Below the pieces are notes generated by a model that was not told where the DNA came from, searched no databases, and worked only from the letters and a program-made list of their open reading frames with translations. Below, piece by piece: positions 45,382 to 55,193 of a DNA stretch of 64,000 nt. Made by a program: the position numbers and the translations under genes. The stretch is from Funiculus sociatus GB2-C1 (GTDB lineage: Bacteria; Cyanobacteriota; Cyanobacteriia; Cyanobacteriales; FACHB-T130). Location of the stretch: assembly GCF_039962115.1 (NCBI RefSeq), contig NZ_JAMPKJ010000021.1, forward strand, positions 25,100 to 89,099, in the 5' to 3' direction. Positions within the stretch are counted from its first letter, which is position 1. Each line of letters starts with the position of its first letter.

Positions 45382-45639
45382 TATGGGAATTAGGGGGAGT
45401 GGAGAGTTAAGAGTTAAGCGTTATAAATTAGCGCGATATGCAGCTTTTTCTGAGCAGCCGCTTGTAAAGAGGGTTAGAGGGATCGAAACGCTAGACATAA
45501 GCGACAATATCCTGCCTAGCCGCCTTTTAAAAGAGGTGAGACAAAGACTGAAAGTTGCACTCGGCGTGAATTAGAGTTAATAAAACTCCTCGCCTACTCA
45601 CTCCCCTACCCCTAAGCCCTGTCTAACTGGATCGTTACC

Positions 45640-46869
45640 TTGAATTGGTCTAACTTCTGGCTTTACGTCAGCCCCCCCATAGTTGGTGCAATTATTGGCT
45701 ATTTCACCAACGATATTGCTATTAAAATGTTATTCCGCCCCTATCGTACTCTTTACATAGGAGGGCGGCGCGTACCTTTCACTCCCGGCTTGATTCCCCG
45801 AAATCAAGAGCGCCTAGCTAATCGGGTTTCTGCGACAATTATGGGGTCGCTGCTGACACCACAAGAACTGCAAAACCTGGCGCGGCGGCTGTTGCATACA
45901 GAGCGCGTTCAGGCGGCAATTCTCTGGTTGCTCAAACTAGCACTAGAGCAAATTAAACCGGATAAATCGCAGAAAACCAGCAAAGTTCTAGCTGGAATTC
46001 TTCGAGATTTGCTCGGTCAGTCCTTACCCCGCATTATTAAAGTTTTAGCTCGCCGCGAAGATTTTCTCGAAGCTCAATTAAACCAAATTTTTGACCAGAT
46101 TTTACTGGATTTTCAGCTTAGCGAAGACCAAGCTAAAAAGCTTTCTGATTGGATATTGCAGGTGGTACTACCACCAGATGTTTTGCGGCAAACTATAGTA
46201 GATTTCTTGACAGATCGCAATATTCAAATTATTGATGAAGGCTTTCGAGAAAAGGCCAGTGGTACTTACTGGGTAGTGGCGAATTTGTTTGGTCTTCGCA
46301 ATACACTAACCCGCTTGCGGACGTTTTGCCTGGATGAAAAAGAGGCGAGTAATGCACGTCTTGCGGAGTTAATAGTTTCTTTAGCGATTCGACAACGCTT
46401 GCAAGAATGGCTGCAAAATCTCTCTTTACAAAATTTGCCAGTTTCAACAGTGCGACAGCTGCGTAAAACTCTACGCGATGGTGTCCGCCAATATGTTCAA
46501 GAGCGTGGCACTGAATTAATGCAGGGATTGAGTCAATCTTTAGACTGGGAAAATATTGCCTCGTTGCTGCTTAATCGGTTGCGAACTTCTGCGGCTATAA
46601 CTAATTCTTTGGGAGTGGTCAGCAAAGAATTGGCTTTGGTTTTAGAGCGTTATTTGGAGCGAGATTTAGAAGATATTGTCGCTCAAGTAATTCCCATTTT
46701 GAATATCGATCAGGTAATTATTGACCGAGTGAAGGCGACATCTGCGGCAGAACTGGAAACATCAATTCAAGGAATTGTGAAAAATGAGTTGCAAGCTATT
46801 GTGAATTTAGGCGGCATTTTGGGGTTTGTAGTGGGGTTGTTCCAGACGGTTGTGCTGCTGCTGCGCTAG
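45640..46869 (+). CDS. DUF445 family membrane-associated protein
   Basis: 409 residues from a TTG start. An N-terminal hydrophobic stretch ([20 protein letters not shown]) leads into [35 protein letters not shown], the DUF445 signature (in Bacillus YheB). A long helical middle and a C-terminal hydrophobic helix ([19 protein letters not shown]) complete it. The function is not established for cyanobacteria. It has two possible membrane anchors at its ends and a soluble middle. The spacer before it carries no plausible gene. Confidence 0.82.
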   Translation: MNWSNFWLYVSPPIVGAIIGYFTNDIAIKMLFRPYRTLYIGGRRVPFTPGLIPRNQERLANRVSATIMGSLLTPQELQNLARRLLHTERVQAAILWLLKLALEQIKPDKSQKTSKVLAGILRDLLGQSLPRIIKVLARREDFLEAQLNQIFDQILLDFQLSEDQAKKLSDWILQVVLPPDVLRQTIVDFLTDRNIQIIDEGFREKASGTYWVVANLFGLRNTLTRLRTFCLDEKEASNARLAELIVSLAIRQRLQEWLQNLSLQNLPVSTVRQLRKTLRDGVRQYVQERGTELMQGLSQSLDWENIASLLLNRLRTSAAITNSLGVVSKELALVLERYLERDLEDIVAQVIPILNIDQVIIDRVKATSAAELETSIQGIVKNELQAIVNLGGILGFVVGLFQTVVLLLR

Positions 46870-47088
46870 CGTGTGCATTTCAATCCCATCGCATTTTGGT
46901 GCATGGAACGGGATTTATCAACCCGGATTAGAAACCCGTTAAATACTACCTTAAACAAGTTAATGATTCTTTCGCCAACGCTTGCGTCATCTGAGGAAAT
47001 CTTTGGGAGTAGGAATCCAAGTGTTCACAAGCGATCGCATCTGGCAAGATAAGGAGAAGTATCGCATTCACAAAGGTCATCACTTGCT

Positions 47089-47985
47089 ATGCGTTTGAAG
47101 CGAATCTTTGGCTTTTTGGTGTTGTGTGTGGGTGTTAGCAGCGTCTTCATCTGGAGAGAGAGCCAATTGGCACCCGTCTCGCAAGCTGAACCTGCACCAC
47201 TGTCGGAGGAGGTTCTAGCACAGAAAGATGTGCCGTATGTGCCAACGCCTAAAGAGGTGGTAACAAAAATGTTGCAACTGGCGAGTGTTACCAAAGATGA
47301 TGTCGTCTACGATCTCGGTTCTGGCGATGGAAGACTGGTTATCGAAGCGGCGAAACTCGGCGCGAAGGGTGTTGGTGTAGAGCTTAACACGCGGCTAGTT
47401 GTGGAGAGTAGGGAAAATGCTATATCGGCGGGTGTAAGAGATCGCGTCAGGTTTATTGAGCAAGATTTATTCAAAACTGACCTCACCCCAGCTACAGTAA
47501 TCACACTTTACCTGTTGCCTAAAGTTAATTTGCAGCTGCGACCTACTTTACTCCAACTCAAACCGGGGACGCGCCTTGTCTCCCACCAGTTCGATATGAG
47601 GGAATGGAAACCGGATCAAACTGAACTGGTGCAGGTAGGTTCGCGTCCGCACCTGGTTTACTACTGGGTGGTTCCAGCACAAGTATCGGGAACTTGGGAA
47701 TGGAATATGCCAACGGCTTCTGGTGAAGAACGTTACAAGCTGCAATTAACCCAAGAGTTCCAGCGAGTCAAGGGAACCCTAAGTATAGGCGATCGCATAA
47801 TCAAGTTAACTGATGCCAAGTTAACAGGTGATCGTCTCAGCTTCAAGACCGTCGAGTCGGTGAATGGAACTGAGGTAACAATGCAGTTTGATGGGAAAAT
47901 TCAGGAGGATGCGATCGCGGGTAGTGTCGATTTGGGTGGCAATCAAGCACAGCGCCGCGATTGGGTAGCTAAGCGTCAATCATAG
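47089..47985 (+). CDS. Membrane-anchored or exported SAM-dependent methyltransferase, FAM173-like
   Basis: 298 residues. An N-terminal helix (IFGFLVLCVGVSSVFIW) reads as a signal anchor. The methyltransferase part has YDLGSGDGRLVIEAAKLG, GVGVELN, FIEQDLFKTDL and TLYLLPKVNLQLRPTLL, close to the pattern of the mitochondrial protein lysine methyltransferase FAM173 (ATPSCKMT). A C-terminal beta-rich domain of about 100 residues follows (VSGTWEWNMPTASG; AIAGSVDLGG). Methyltransferases with signal peptides are rare. Substrate unknown; protein lysine methylation is inference from family resemblance. Confidence 0.78.
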   Translation: MRLKRIFGFLVLCVGVSSVFIWRESQLAPVSQAEPAPLSEEVLAQKDVPYVPTPKEVVTKMLQLASVTKDDVVYDLGSGDGRLVIEAAKLGAKGVGVELNTRLVVESRENAISAGVRDRVRFIEQDLFKTDLTPATVITLYLLPKVNLQLRPTLLQLKPGTRLVSHQFDMREWKPDQTELVQVGSRPHLVYYWVVPAQVSGTWEWNMPTASGEERYKLQLTQEFQRVKGTLSIGDRIIKLTDAKLTGDRLSFKTVESVNGTEVTMQFDGKIQEDAIAGSVDLGGNQAQRRDWVAKRQS

Positions 47986-48253
47986 GCGCGATTTTTAGTT
48001 CAATGCGTCAACCTGTAGGTGTTAAAATTCACCAAAGCTAAAAAATGGCTGAATCCTTCTGTGTGTAAGGATTTAACTGATGCAATCTAATTTTACGGTT
48101 GACGCATCTGCTGTATTGCTCTCGTACCAAGCTTTTTAGGCGTTTTCACTAAATGAGATTCTTGCCTAATCCGCGCCAGGATGATAATATTCCACAGGTT
48201 GACGCAATTGCACCTCGAAAACTACATACAGTAAGTTTTTCAGATATCGGCAG
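47986..48253 (+). promoter_or_regulatory. CRISPR leader-like sequence
   Basis: 268 bases without a gene. It holds three copies of GGTTGACGCA: on the minus strand inside 48004-48013, and on the plus strand at 48097-48106 and 48197-48206. The first and third are part of a 13-base inverted pair TGCGTCAACCTGT / ACAGGTTGACGCA. The right part (CACCTCGAAAACT ... AGTAAGTTTTTCAG) runs straight into the repeat at 48254, as leaders do. The leader role is inference. Confidence 0.45.
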
Positions 48254-48290
48254 GCCGGAAAACTCCTAAATCCCTATCAGGGATTGAAAC
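48254..48290 (+). CRISPR. Solitary CRISPR-type repeat
   Basis: The 37 bases end in AATCCCTATCAGGGATTGAAAC, the hairpin (AATCCC/GGGATT) and GAAAC tail of known cyanobacterial CRISPR repeats. Only one full copy is present. A second, damaged copy begins at 48854 (25 bases, two differences), after which the match is lost. No cas genes are in the window. Confidence 0.6.
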
Positions 48291-48388
48291 TTCCTGTCGG
48301 TTGTGGTTCAGGTTCTCAGGTAGGGCAACTTAGCTGTCTTGAAAGGGATTGGGATTAAGATTGAAGTATGTTTAAGTAGAGGAACTGT

Positions 48389-48868
48389 ATGCCTCGCGTA
48401 AAAGGCGTTTCAGCCGCTGGCGATGACAATCTAAAAAAGCGCTGGAACTTCAGCCTCACACAAATAGCGCGGGATGGTATTGGCAGGCTATTCAAATTCT
48501 GGGGATATAGTGACGCCTCAGCTTTACTAGAGGCACTGGCTGATGTGCCGCGACACAGTTTTGGACATGGGCGATATAGTGACGCCTCAGCTTTACTAGA
48601 GGCACTGGGCAGGGGTGAGATATTCCTTTCGAGGGAGCCGCTCACATTTGCAAGCTTGCTGGTAGCTAAAGACTTGATTGCAGTGGATGAGCTTTCAGAT
48701 ATTCCAGTGCGACGACTTAAGGAATTTCTGGATGGTGCTTTACCAACGGTAAATGAGCTAATGGACTTGGAGAATGCGTTAGGCATCAGCCAAGAGAACC
48801 TGATGCAGATTTGCGGTTATCCTGAAAAAAACTTTGATAACCAGGATGAACCGCCAGAAAACTCTTAA
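48389..48868 (+). CDS. Putative small DNA-binding protein between CRISPR-like repeats
   Basis: 159 residues, basic at the N-terminus. KKRWNFSLTQIARDGIGRL followed by YSDASALLEALGRGEI resembles a ribbon-helix-helix DNA-binding fold of the type frequent in cyanobacteria; this is a weak resemblance. YSDASALLEAL occurs twice (37 and 60 or so), from an exact 36-base DNA duplication at 48504-48539 and 48573-48608. The C-terminal part (LMDLENALGISQENLMQICG) is helical and HTH-like. Its stop codon lies inside the damaged second CRISPR-type repeat. No operon partner. Confidence 0.6.
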   Translation: MPRVKGVSAAGDDNLKKRWNFSLTQIARDGIGRLFKFWGYSDASALLEALADVPRHSFGHGRYSDASALLEALGRGEIFLSREPLTFASLLVAKDLIAVDELSDIPVRRLKEFLDGALPTVNELMDLENALGISQENLMQICGYPEKNFDNQDEPPENS

Positions 48869-48890
48869 ATCCCTATCAAGTTTGGTTTCC
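48854..48890 (+). repeat. Damaged second copy of the CRISPR-type repeat
   Basis: CCAGAAAACTCTTAAATCCC and then TATCA matches 48255-48279 with two differences, after which AAGTTTGG replaces the GGGATTGAAAC arm. It overlaps the end of the 48389-48868 gene. Confidence 0.5.
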
Positions 48891-48905
48891 TAGCGATCGC
48901 TGACA

Positions 48906-49991
48906 TCAATTATCCGGGTCTTGATAAAATTCTTGTAGCGCTTGCTGTTGAGTGCGACGGGAAGGACGACGATATTTTTTAGTGTTCAGCCTGGGTTCGT
49001 ATTGGTTTTGCCCTTTGCCTTTGGTTTTCTCCTTCATGGCGGCATCGGGATCAGATTGTTGGTGGAGATGTTCCCTGCGAGCGATCGCATCTTCCAAAAA
49101 ATCTAGATAATGCTCGTAACGCTCCCAATCTCCCCTAACTGCACAATTCGGCTCATCGCGGTGCAGACAGTCGCTAAATTGACATCTTCCCACTTCTAGC
49201 CGCTTCTGCGCTTCGGGAAAATACTCGACTAACTCCTCTGGCACACAGTCCAAGTCTGGCTGATTGAAACCTGGAGTATCTGCCAGCAGTCCACCAGTCG
49301 GTAGTTCAAACAGTTCTACGTGTCGCGTCGTGTGACGACCCCGGCTGAGTTTCCCAGAAACTTCCGCAACTCTCAAATTGACATCTTCAATAAAATAGTT
49401 TACGATGCTAGACTTTCCAACTCCAGAAAGTCCAGCAAAGACAGTAATTTTGTCATTGAGCTGGGTTTGCAGTTCGTCCATCCCCATGCGAGTATGCACG
49501 CTGATAAAGATAGGTTGGTAGCCCCATCCGTGCAAGCGATCGCGCCACTGCTGGACTTGCTCCTGTGAGACTAAATCGCTTTTATTGAGACAAAGACAGA
49601 CATCCAAATCCGTAGATTCGGCCTTCACGAGAAATTTACTGAGTTGGTAGGGATCTAGCGGTGGATCTGCCAAAGCAAAAACCAGCAAAATTTGATTAGC
49701 ATTGGCAATTGGGGGACGATCCAGTTCCGTTTGGCGGGGCAAAACTTGCGAAATCGCGCCTCGTCCGCCAGCCCAATCTGGTTCCTCAACGATTACGCGA
49801 TCGCCCACCATCACCTTCTGACCAATTTTTTTCAGACGCGATCGCCTAGTACACAGCAATTCCTGAATTGCGTCCCGACTCTCCTCCAACCTCACCTGAT
49901 AGAAATTTGCCTGCACAGCCAACACAGTACCCAACACAGTGCTGAGTGCTGAGTTTTGAGTGCTGAGTGGTTCTTCTAACTCAGAACTCAT
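48906..49991 (-). CDS. rsgA: Small ribosomal subunit biogenesis GTPase RsgA
   Basis: 361 residues with circularly permuted GTPase motifs: LNKSD (G4) comes first, then GLSGVGKSS (G1) and DTPGFNQP (G3). An OB domain is N-terminal (GTVLAVQANFYQVRL), and the C-terminal zinc region has CQFSDCLHRDEPNC. RsgA checks 30S maturation in the cytoplasm. The first 18 residues (LSTQNSALSTV) are read from GAGTGCTGAGT tandem repeats at about 49936-49980, so the real start may be further in. Last gene of the grpE-dnaK-dnaJ-tusA-rsgA run. Confidence 0.94.
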   Translation of the reverse strand: MSSELEEPLSTQNSALSTVLGTVLAVQANFYQVRLEESRDAIQELLCTRRSRLKKIGQKVMVGDRVIVEEPDWAGGRGAISQVLPRQTELDRPPIANANQILLVFALADPPLDPYQLSKFLVKAESTDLDVCLCLNKSDLVSQEQVQQWRDRLHGWGYQPIFISVHTRMGMDELQTQLNDKITVFAGLSGVGKSSIVNYFIEDVNLRVAEVSGKLSRGRHTTRHVELFELPTGGLLADTPGFNQPDLDCVPEELVEYFPEAQKRLEVGRCQFSDCLHRDEPNCAVRGDWERYEHYLDFLEDAIARREHLHQQSDPDAAMKEKTKGKGQNQYEPRLNTKKYRRPSRRTQQQALQEFYQDPDN

Positions 49992-50001
49992 AACTCATAA
50001 C

Positions 50002-51484
<1,483 letters not shown>

Positions 51485-53449
51485 TTAGTCAACTGCTTCG
51501 TAGTCAGCAGTTACAGTATTGTCATCATCAAAATTGATGAAATCGTCTTCTTCGTTTATTGTGCCGTCAGGCGTGTTTTGGAATGGGGGTATACCACCTT
51601 CTACACTCTCGTAATCCTCCACTGACTCGCGTCCGTTGTTAGCTTTCTGGTAAACAGCAGCCCCAATAGCAAACAGCGCCTGTTGAAACTCTTCAATTTG
51701 CTGTTTTATTTCCTCAACACTAATCGAGGGATTCGCCAGTGCGGTTCGTGCCTGTATACCCTTTTGATTCACCTGCGTCTTCAAATCCTCGCTAATGAGA
51801 TCCCCGTTGTCATTTAACGTCGATTCATAGCTGTAGAACAGGCTATCAAGCTGGTTTTTCAACTCAACCACTTGCACCCGACGACGGTCGTCTTCGGCGA
51901 AGGTTTCAGCTTCTAGCCGCATCCGTTCAACTTCGGTGGCACTCAAGCCGCCTGTATTGGTAATTCGGATACTCTGCTCTCGCCCAGTACCTTTGTCTTG
52001 AGCTAATACTTTGAGAATCCCGTCAACGCCGATTTCAAAGGACACTTCAATTTGGGGTACGCCTCTGGGGGCAGGGGGAATTCCTGCCAGGAGGAATTTC
52101 CCCAAACTTTTGTTGTCACGAGCCATTGCCCGTTCACCCTGCAAGACGTGAATTTCCACGCTTGTTTGTCCGTCTGTGGCGGTGGAAAAGACTTGGGATT
52201 TTGTGGTGGGAATTGTGGTATTGCGTTCAATAATTTTTGTGAACACTTCTCCCAAAGTTTCGATACCCAAGCTCAGGGGGGCAACGTCTAATAGCAGCAG
52301 ATCCTCAACTTCGCCGCTTAATACGCCGCCTTGAATTGCTGCTCCCAATGCTACTGCTTCGTCGGGGTTGACTGAGCGATCCGGTGTTTTGCCGCCAAAA
52401 AACTTCTTGATAGCATCCTGAACGGCTGGAATCCGGGTGGAACCTCCCACCAGGATAATGCGGTCAATTTCATTTGGCGTTAAACCACTGTCCTTAATCG
52501 CTTGACTAACTGGCTCAATTGTGCCTTCTACCAGATAATTTACCAGTTCTTCAAACTGGGCGCGGCTTAGTTCCGTCTCCAAATGTTTTGGCCCGGTGTC
52601 ATCGGCGGTGATGAAGGGCAAATTTATGGAGGTGCTGCCCATGTTGGAAAGCTCAATTTTGGCTTTTTCAGCGGCTTCTCGCAGCCGCTGGAGAGCCATT
52701 TTATCGGTTGCTAGGTCAATTTTCTCTTGCTTTTTGAAGTTTTCTATCATCCAGAGGACGATGCAGTTGTCAAAGTCATCTCCACCTAGATGGTTGTTAC
52801 CGCTTGTGGCTTTGACTTCAAAAACGCCATCACCGAGTTGCAAAACGGAAACGTCGAAGGTACCGCCGCCTAAGTCAAATACCAGGATGCGCTGTTCTTG
52901 ATCTTGTTTATCCAGTCCGTAGGCAAGTGCAGCTGCTGTGGGTTCGTTGATGATCCGTAGAACTTCCAGACCGGCAATGGTTCCAGCATCTTTTGTGGCT
53001 TGCCGCTGGGCATCTGTAAAGTAGGCAGGTACGGTGATTACTGCCTGATCTACTTGTTCGCCCAGAAAGTTTTCGGCATCCTGCTTGAGTTTTTGCAGGA
53101 TCATCGCGGAGATTTCCTGAGGGGTGTAGTTGCGTCCCCGAATCTGAACATCAACGGTATCGTCCCGACCTTTAATGCAGGTGTAGGGTACGCGCGATCG
53201 CTCTATTTCGGTGTCATCCCAGCGGCGACCGATAAAGCGTTTGATGCTGTAAACTGTGTTTTCCGCATTGGTTACAGCTTGCCGCTTTGCCAGTTGTCCT
53301 ACTAAGCGATCGCCCCCTTTCCCAAATCCCACCATACTAGGGGTCGTTCTTCCACCTTCTGTGTTAGAGATGACGATCGGTTGACCCCCCTCTAAAACAG
53401 CCACGCAACTATTGGTCGTGCCGAGGTCGATGCCAATGACTTTTCCCAT
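51485..53449 (-). CDS. dnaK: Chaperone protein DnaK (Hsp70)
   Basis: 654 residues. Begins [17 protein letters not shown], then [41 protein letters not shown] and [10 protein letters not shown]. Substrate domain and lid follow. The C-terminus is acidic ([12 protein letters not shown]) and lacks the EEVD tail of eukaryotes. The gene order grpE-dnaK-dnaJ suggests the DnaK2 type of cyanobacteria, the essential heat-inducible one. No CIRCE element was seen upstream. Confidence 0.97.
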   Translation of the reverse strand: MGKVIGIDLGTTNSCVAVLEGGQPIVISNTEGGRTTPSMVGFGKGGDRLVGQLAKRQAVTNAENTVYSIKRFIGRRWDDTEIERSRVPYTCIKGRDDTVDVQIRGRNYTPQEISAMILQKLKQDAENFLGEQVDQAVITVPAYFTDAQRQATKDAGTIAGLEVLRIINEPTAAALAYGLDKQDQEQRILVFDLGGGTFDVSVLQLGDGVFEVKATSGNNHLGGDDFDNCIVLWMIENFKKQEKIDLATDKMALQRLREAAEKAKIELSNMGSTSINLPFITADDTGPKHLETELSRAQFEELVNYLVEGTIEPVSQAIKDSGLTPNEIDRIILVGGSTRIPAVQDAIKKFFGGKTPDRSVNPDEAVALGAAIQGGVLSGEVEDLLLLDVAPLSLGIETLGEVFTKIIERNTTIPTTKSQVFSTATDGQTSVEIHVLQGERAMARDNKSLGKFLLAGIPPAPRGVPQIEVSFEIGVDGILKVLAQDKGTGREQSIRITNTGGLSATEVERMRLEAETFAEDDRRRVQVVELKNQLDSLFYSYESTLNDNGDLISEDLKTQVNQKGIQARTALANPSISVEEIKQQIEEFQQALFAIGAAVYQKANNGRESVEDYESVEGGIPPFQNTPDGTINEEDDFINFDDDNTVTADYEAVD

Positions 53450-53597
53450 AGCTAGCTGTAGTGAAGGTGTGCAAGAAGATTTGTTGAGTAACCGTTAAAT
53501 TGTTTACCTTGGACGATTCTGACTTCGCCCAAGATTTCCATCAACTTGATTGTAATTACTAATGCCAATAAGCGTCGATCCAGTGCGTCAAAGTCCA

Positions 53598-54368
53598 TTA
53601 ACTTTCCTGCTCTGACCGATTGCCTTCCTCTGAGGGTACCACGGGGTCACGAGCCGCAGCAACTTTAACTAGGGCGTGGCGCAAGACGCGATCGCCTATA
53701 AAGTATCCCCGCACCAGCTGTTCGATCACGGCTCCTTCTGGATATTCATCAGTTGGTTCGCGCATCACCGCTTCGTGGAGATTCGGATCAAATTCTTGTC
53801 CTTCCGGACGCATTGGAGATACTCCAATGCGCTTGAGTCCGTCTGCCAGCTGTTTGTATACCCCTTGGTAGCTTTTGTGAATGCTCCATTCTCCGTCTGT
53901 TTGGGGTTTGATTTGCGATCGCGCCCTTTCAAAATTATCTACCACTGGCAGTAATTCTGTTATCATGGCGCGTTTTACTTGCACCTCCGAGTCTTCTTTT
54001 TCTTTGAGGTTCCGCTTGCGGAAATTTTCAAAATCTGCCGCAATCCTCATATACTGCGTTTTGAAAGACTCGCACTGCTGGGTGCGCTCTTCCAGCTGCG
54101 CTCTGGTTGCCTCTAGTTCCCGCTTCAATGCCTCACTAGCAGATGAATCGCCCTCTTGTGCGTTTTGATCGGCTTCGGCTTCCCTTGATGTTGCAGAGGC
54201 TTCTGGTACCGCATCAGATACTTGGTCGCCTTCTACTTGCACGTCTAAATCCAGTTCTCCACTCATGTTTCCTGTTTCAGATAATGGTTCATTCCCCATT
54301 CCCTCTACCACCATTGGGTCATCAACCCGAAGTGAAGTGTTATCTTGCTGATTTTCTTCCTCGTTCAT
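53598..54368 (-). CDS. grpE: GrpE nucleotide exchange factor
   Basis: 256 residues from the ATG at 54368; a GTG at 54401 adds 11 residues and cannot be excluded. The first 100 residues are acidic and disordered in look, then a coiled coil ([27 protein letters not shown]) leads to the beta-domain ([52 protein letters not shown]). GrpE releases ADP from DnaK. First gene of the cluster; an unusually long region precedes it. Confidence 0.95.
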   Translation of the reverse strand: MNEEENQQDNTSLRVDDPMVVEGMGNEPLSETGNMSGELDLDVQVEGDQVSDAVPEASATSREAEADQNAQEGDSSASEALKRELEATRAQLEERTQQCESFKTQYMRIAADFENFRKRNLKEKEDSEVQVKRAMITELLPVVDNFERARSQIKPQTDGEWSIHKSYQGVYKQLADGLKRIGVSPMRPEGQEFDPNLHEAVMREPTDEYPEGAVIEQLVRGYFIGDRVLRHALVKVAAARDPVVPSEEGNRSEQES

Positions 54369-55193
54369 TCGGCTCTCATCCCAAGTTTTGAGACTGCTCA
54401 CACTTGCTTGTTTGTTAGTCCTGTCTTGACTATCGCCCGTACCATCTTATGATAAGGAATCTGGGTCAGTGGCCCGCAGCCGGAGTAGATCGGAATAATT
54501 GGTAAAAGGGTGCGACAGGAACCTCCTTTTTCTAGAATAGTGTTCCAGGGCATCATGCCAACACTTTTGGACACTGCGATCGCTTTACTTGTCTAAAACT
54601 AACAAGTTATGCAACCGATATCAGGGCGCTTTTATTGGCACTTGAGCCAACCTACTCCCTCCGCTGGCATTTGGGCGTAATACGCTAGTATAAACTGGAC
54701 TTGTGTAACATTAGTGTAACGAATCCGCTTATGCCCATGAATTAAGCGCGCCTACCAGATACGAGAATCTAGACATTCCACTATGGTTTTATTGCAAAAT
54801 AATATATTAAAACAATCTTGCTCGTAATACTGGGCTTTTGGCTATCATCGAGAATGTTGCATCCCTAGACAAATAAAAGCGTTTGTGCTGACACCAATAT
54901 TTAAGCCATCCCGGAATCAAAATCCTCCGGCTTGTCTTACATCTTAAACTTACAGCACCGTTCTACAGGTATTACTGCTTACTACTCTTGAAAGCACCAT
55001 CTGCTTTGAAAGCGGTGCTTTTCCCATAAAAGCACCGTAACCGCTCAAAATGGATGAAGGCATGGTCTTTAATACTGCTGCCTGGAACAGCCCCAACTTG
55101 GTTGCCCAACAACAAAGTAGTTTTAACTGAAAAATTGCAATTTTGCTGATCGTTTTGGGAACAATCTGTAATATAAGGTATGATCGCGCCTCT
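54369..55193. other. Long intergenic region between divergent grpE and pilB
   Basis: Over 800 bases with no acceptable gene; reading frames are short. Near the pilB end lies a hairpin with a stem AAAGCACC (54991-54998) and GGTGCTTT (55014-55021), followed by TTCCC, then a partial repeat AAAAGCACCG at 55029. It resembles a terminator on the plus strand, so a small RNA may end there. Confidence 0.5.
54991..55021 (+). terminator. Terminator-like hairpin upstream of pilB
   Basis: Eight-base stem with a 15-base loop and four Ts at the 3' side. No annotated gene precedes it on the plus strand, so either a small RNA ends here or the element regulates pilB. The T run is short. Confidence 0.4.

Noticed and set aside
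45383..45574. 63-codon frame after menG
   Set aside because: Begins in GAGTTAAGAGTTAAGC repeats, has no ribosome site and resembles nothing I know.
48389..48868. Reading the 48389-48868 gene as a cas gene because of the nearby repeat
   Set aside because: No Cas family motif is visible; the resemblance is to small DNA-binding proteins.
53450..53597. Possible CIRCE or HrcA operator before dnaK
   Set aside because: No TTAGCACTC-N9-GAGTGCTAA inverted pair was found there or before grpE.
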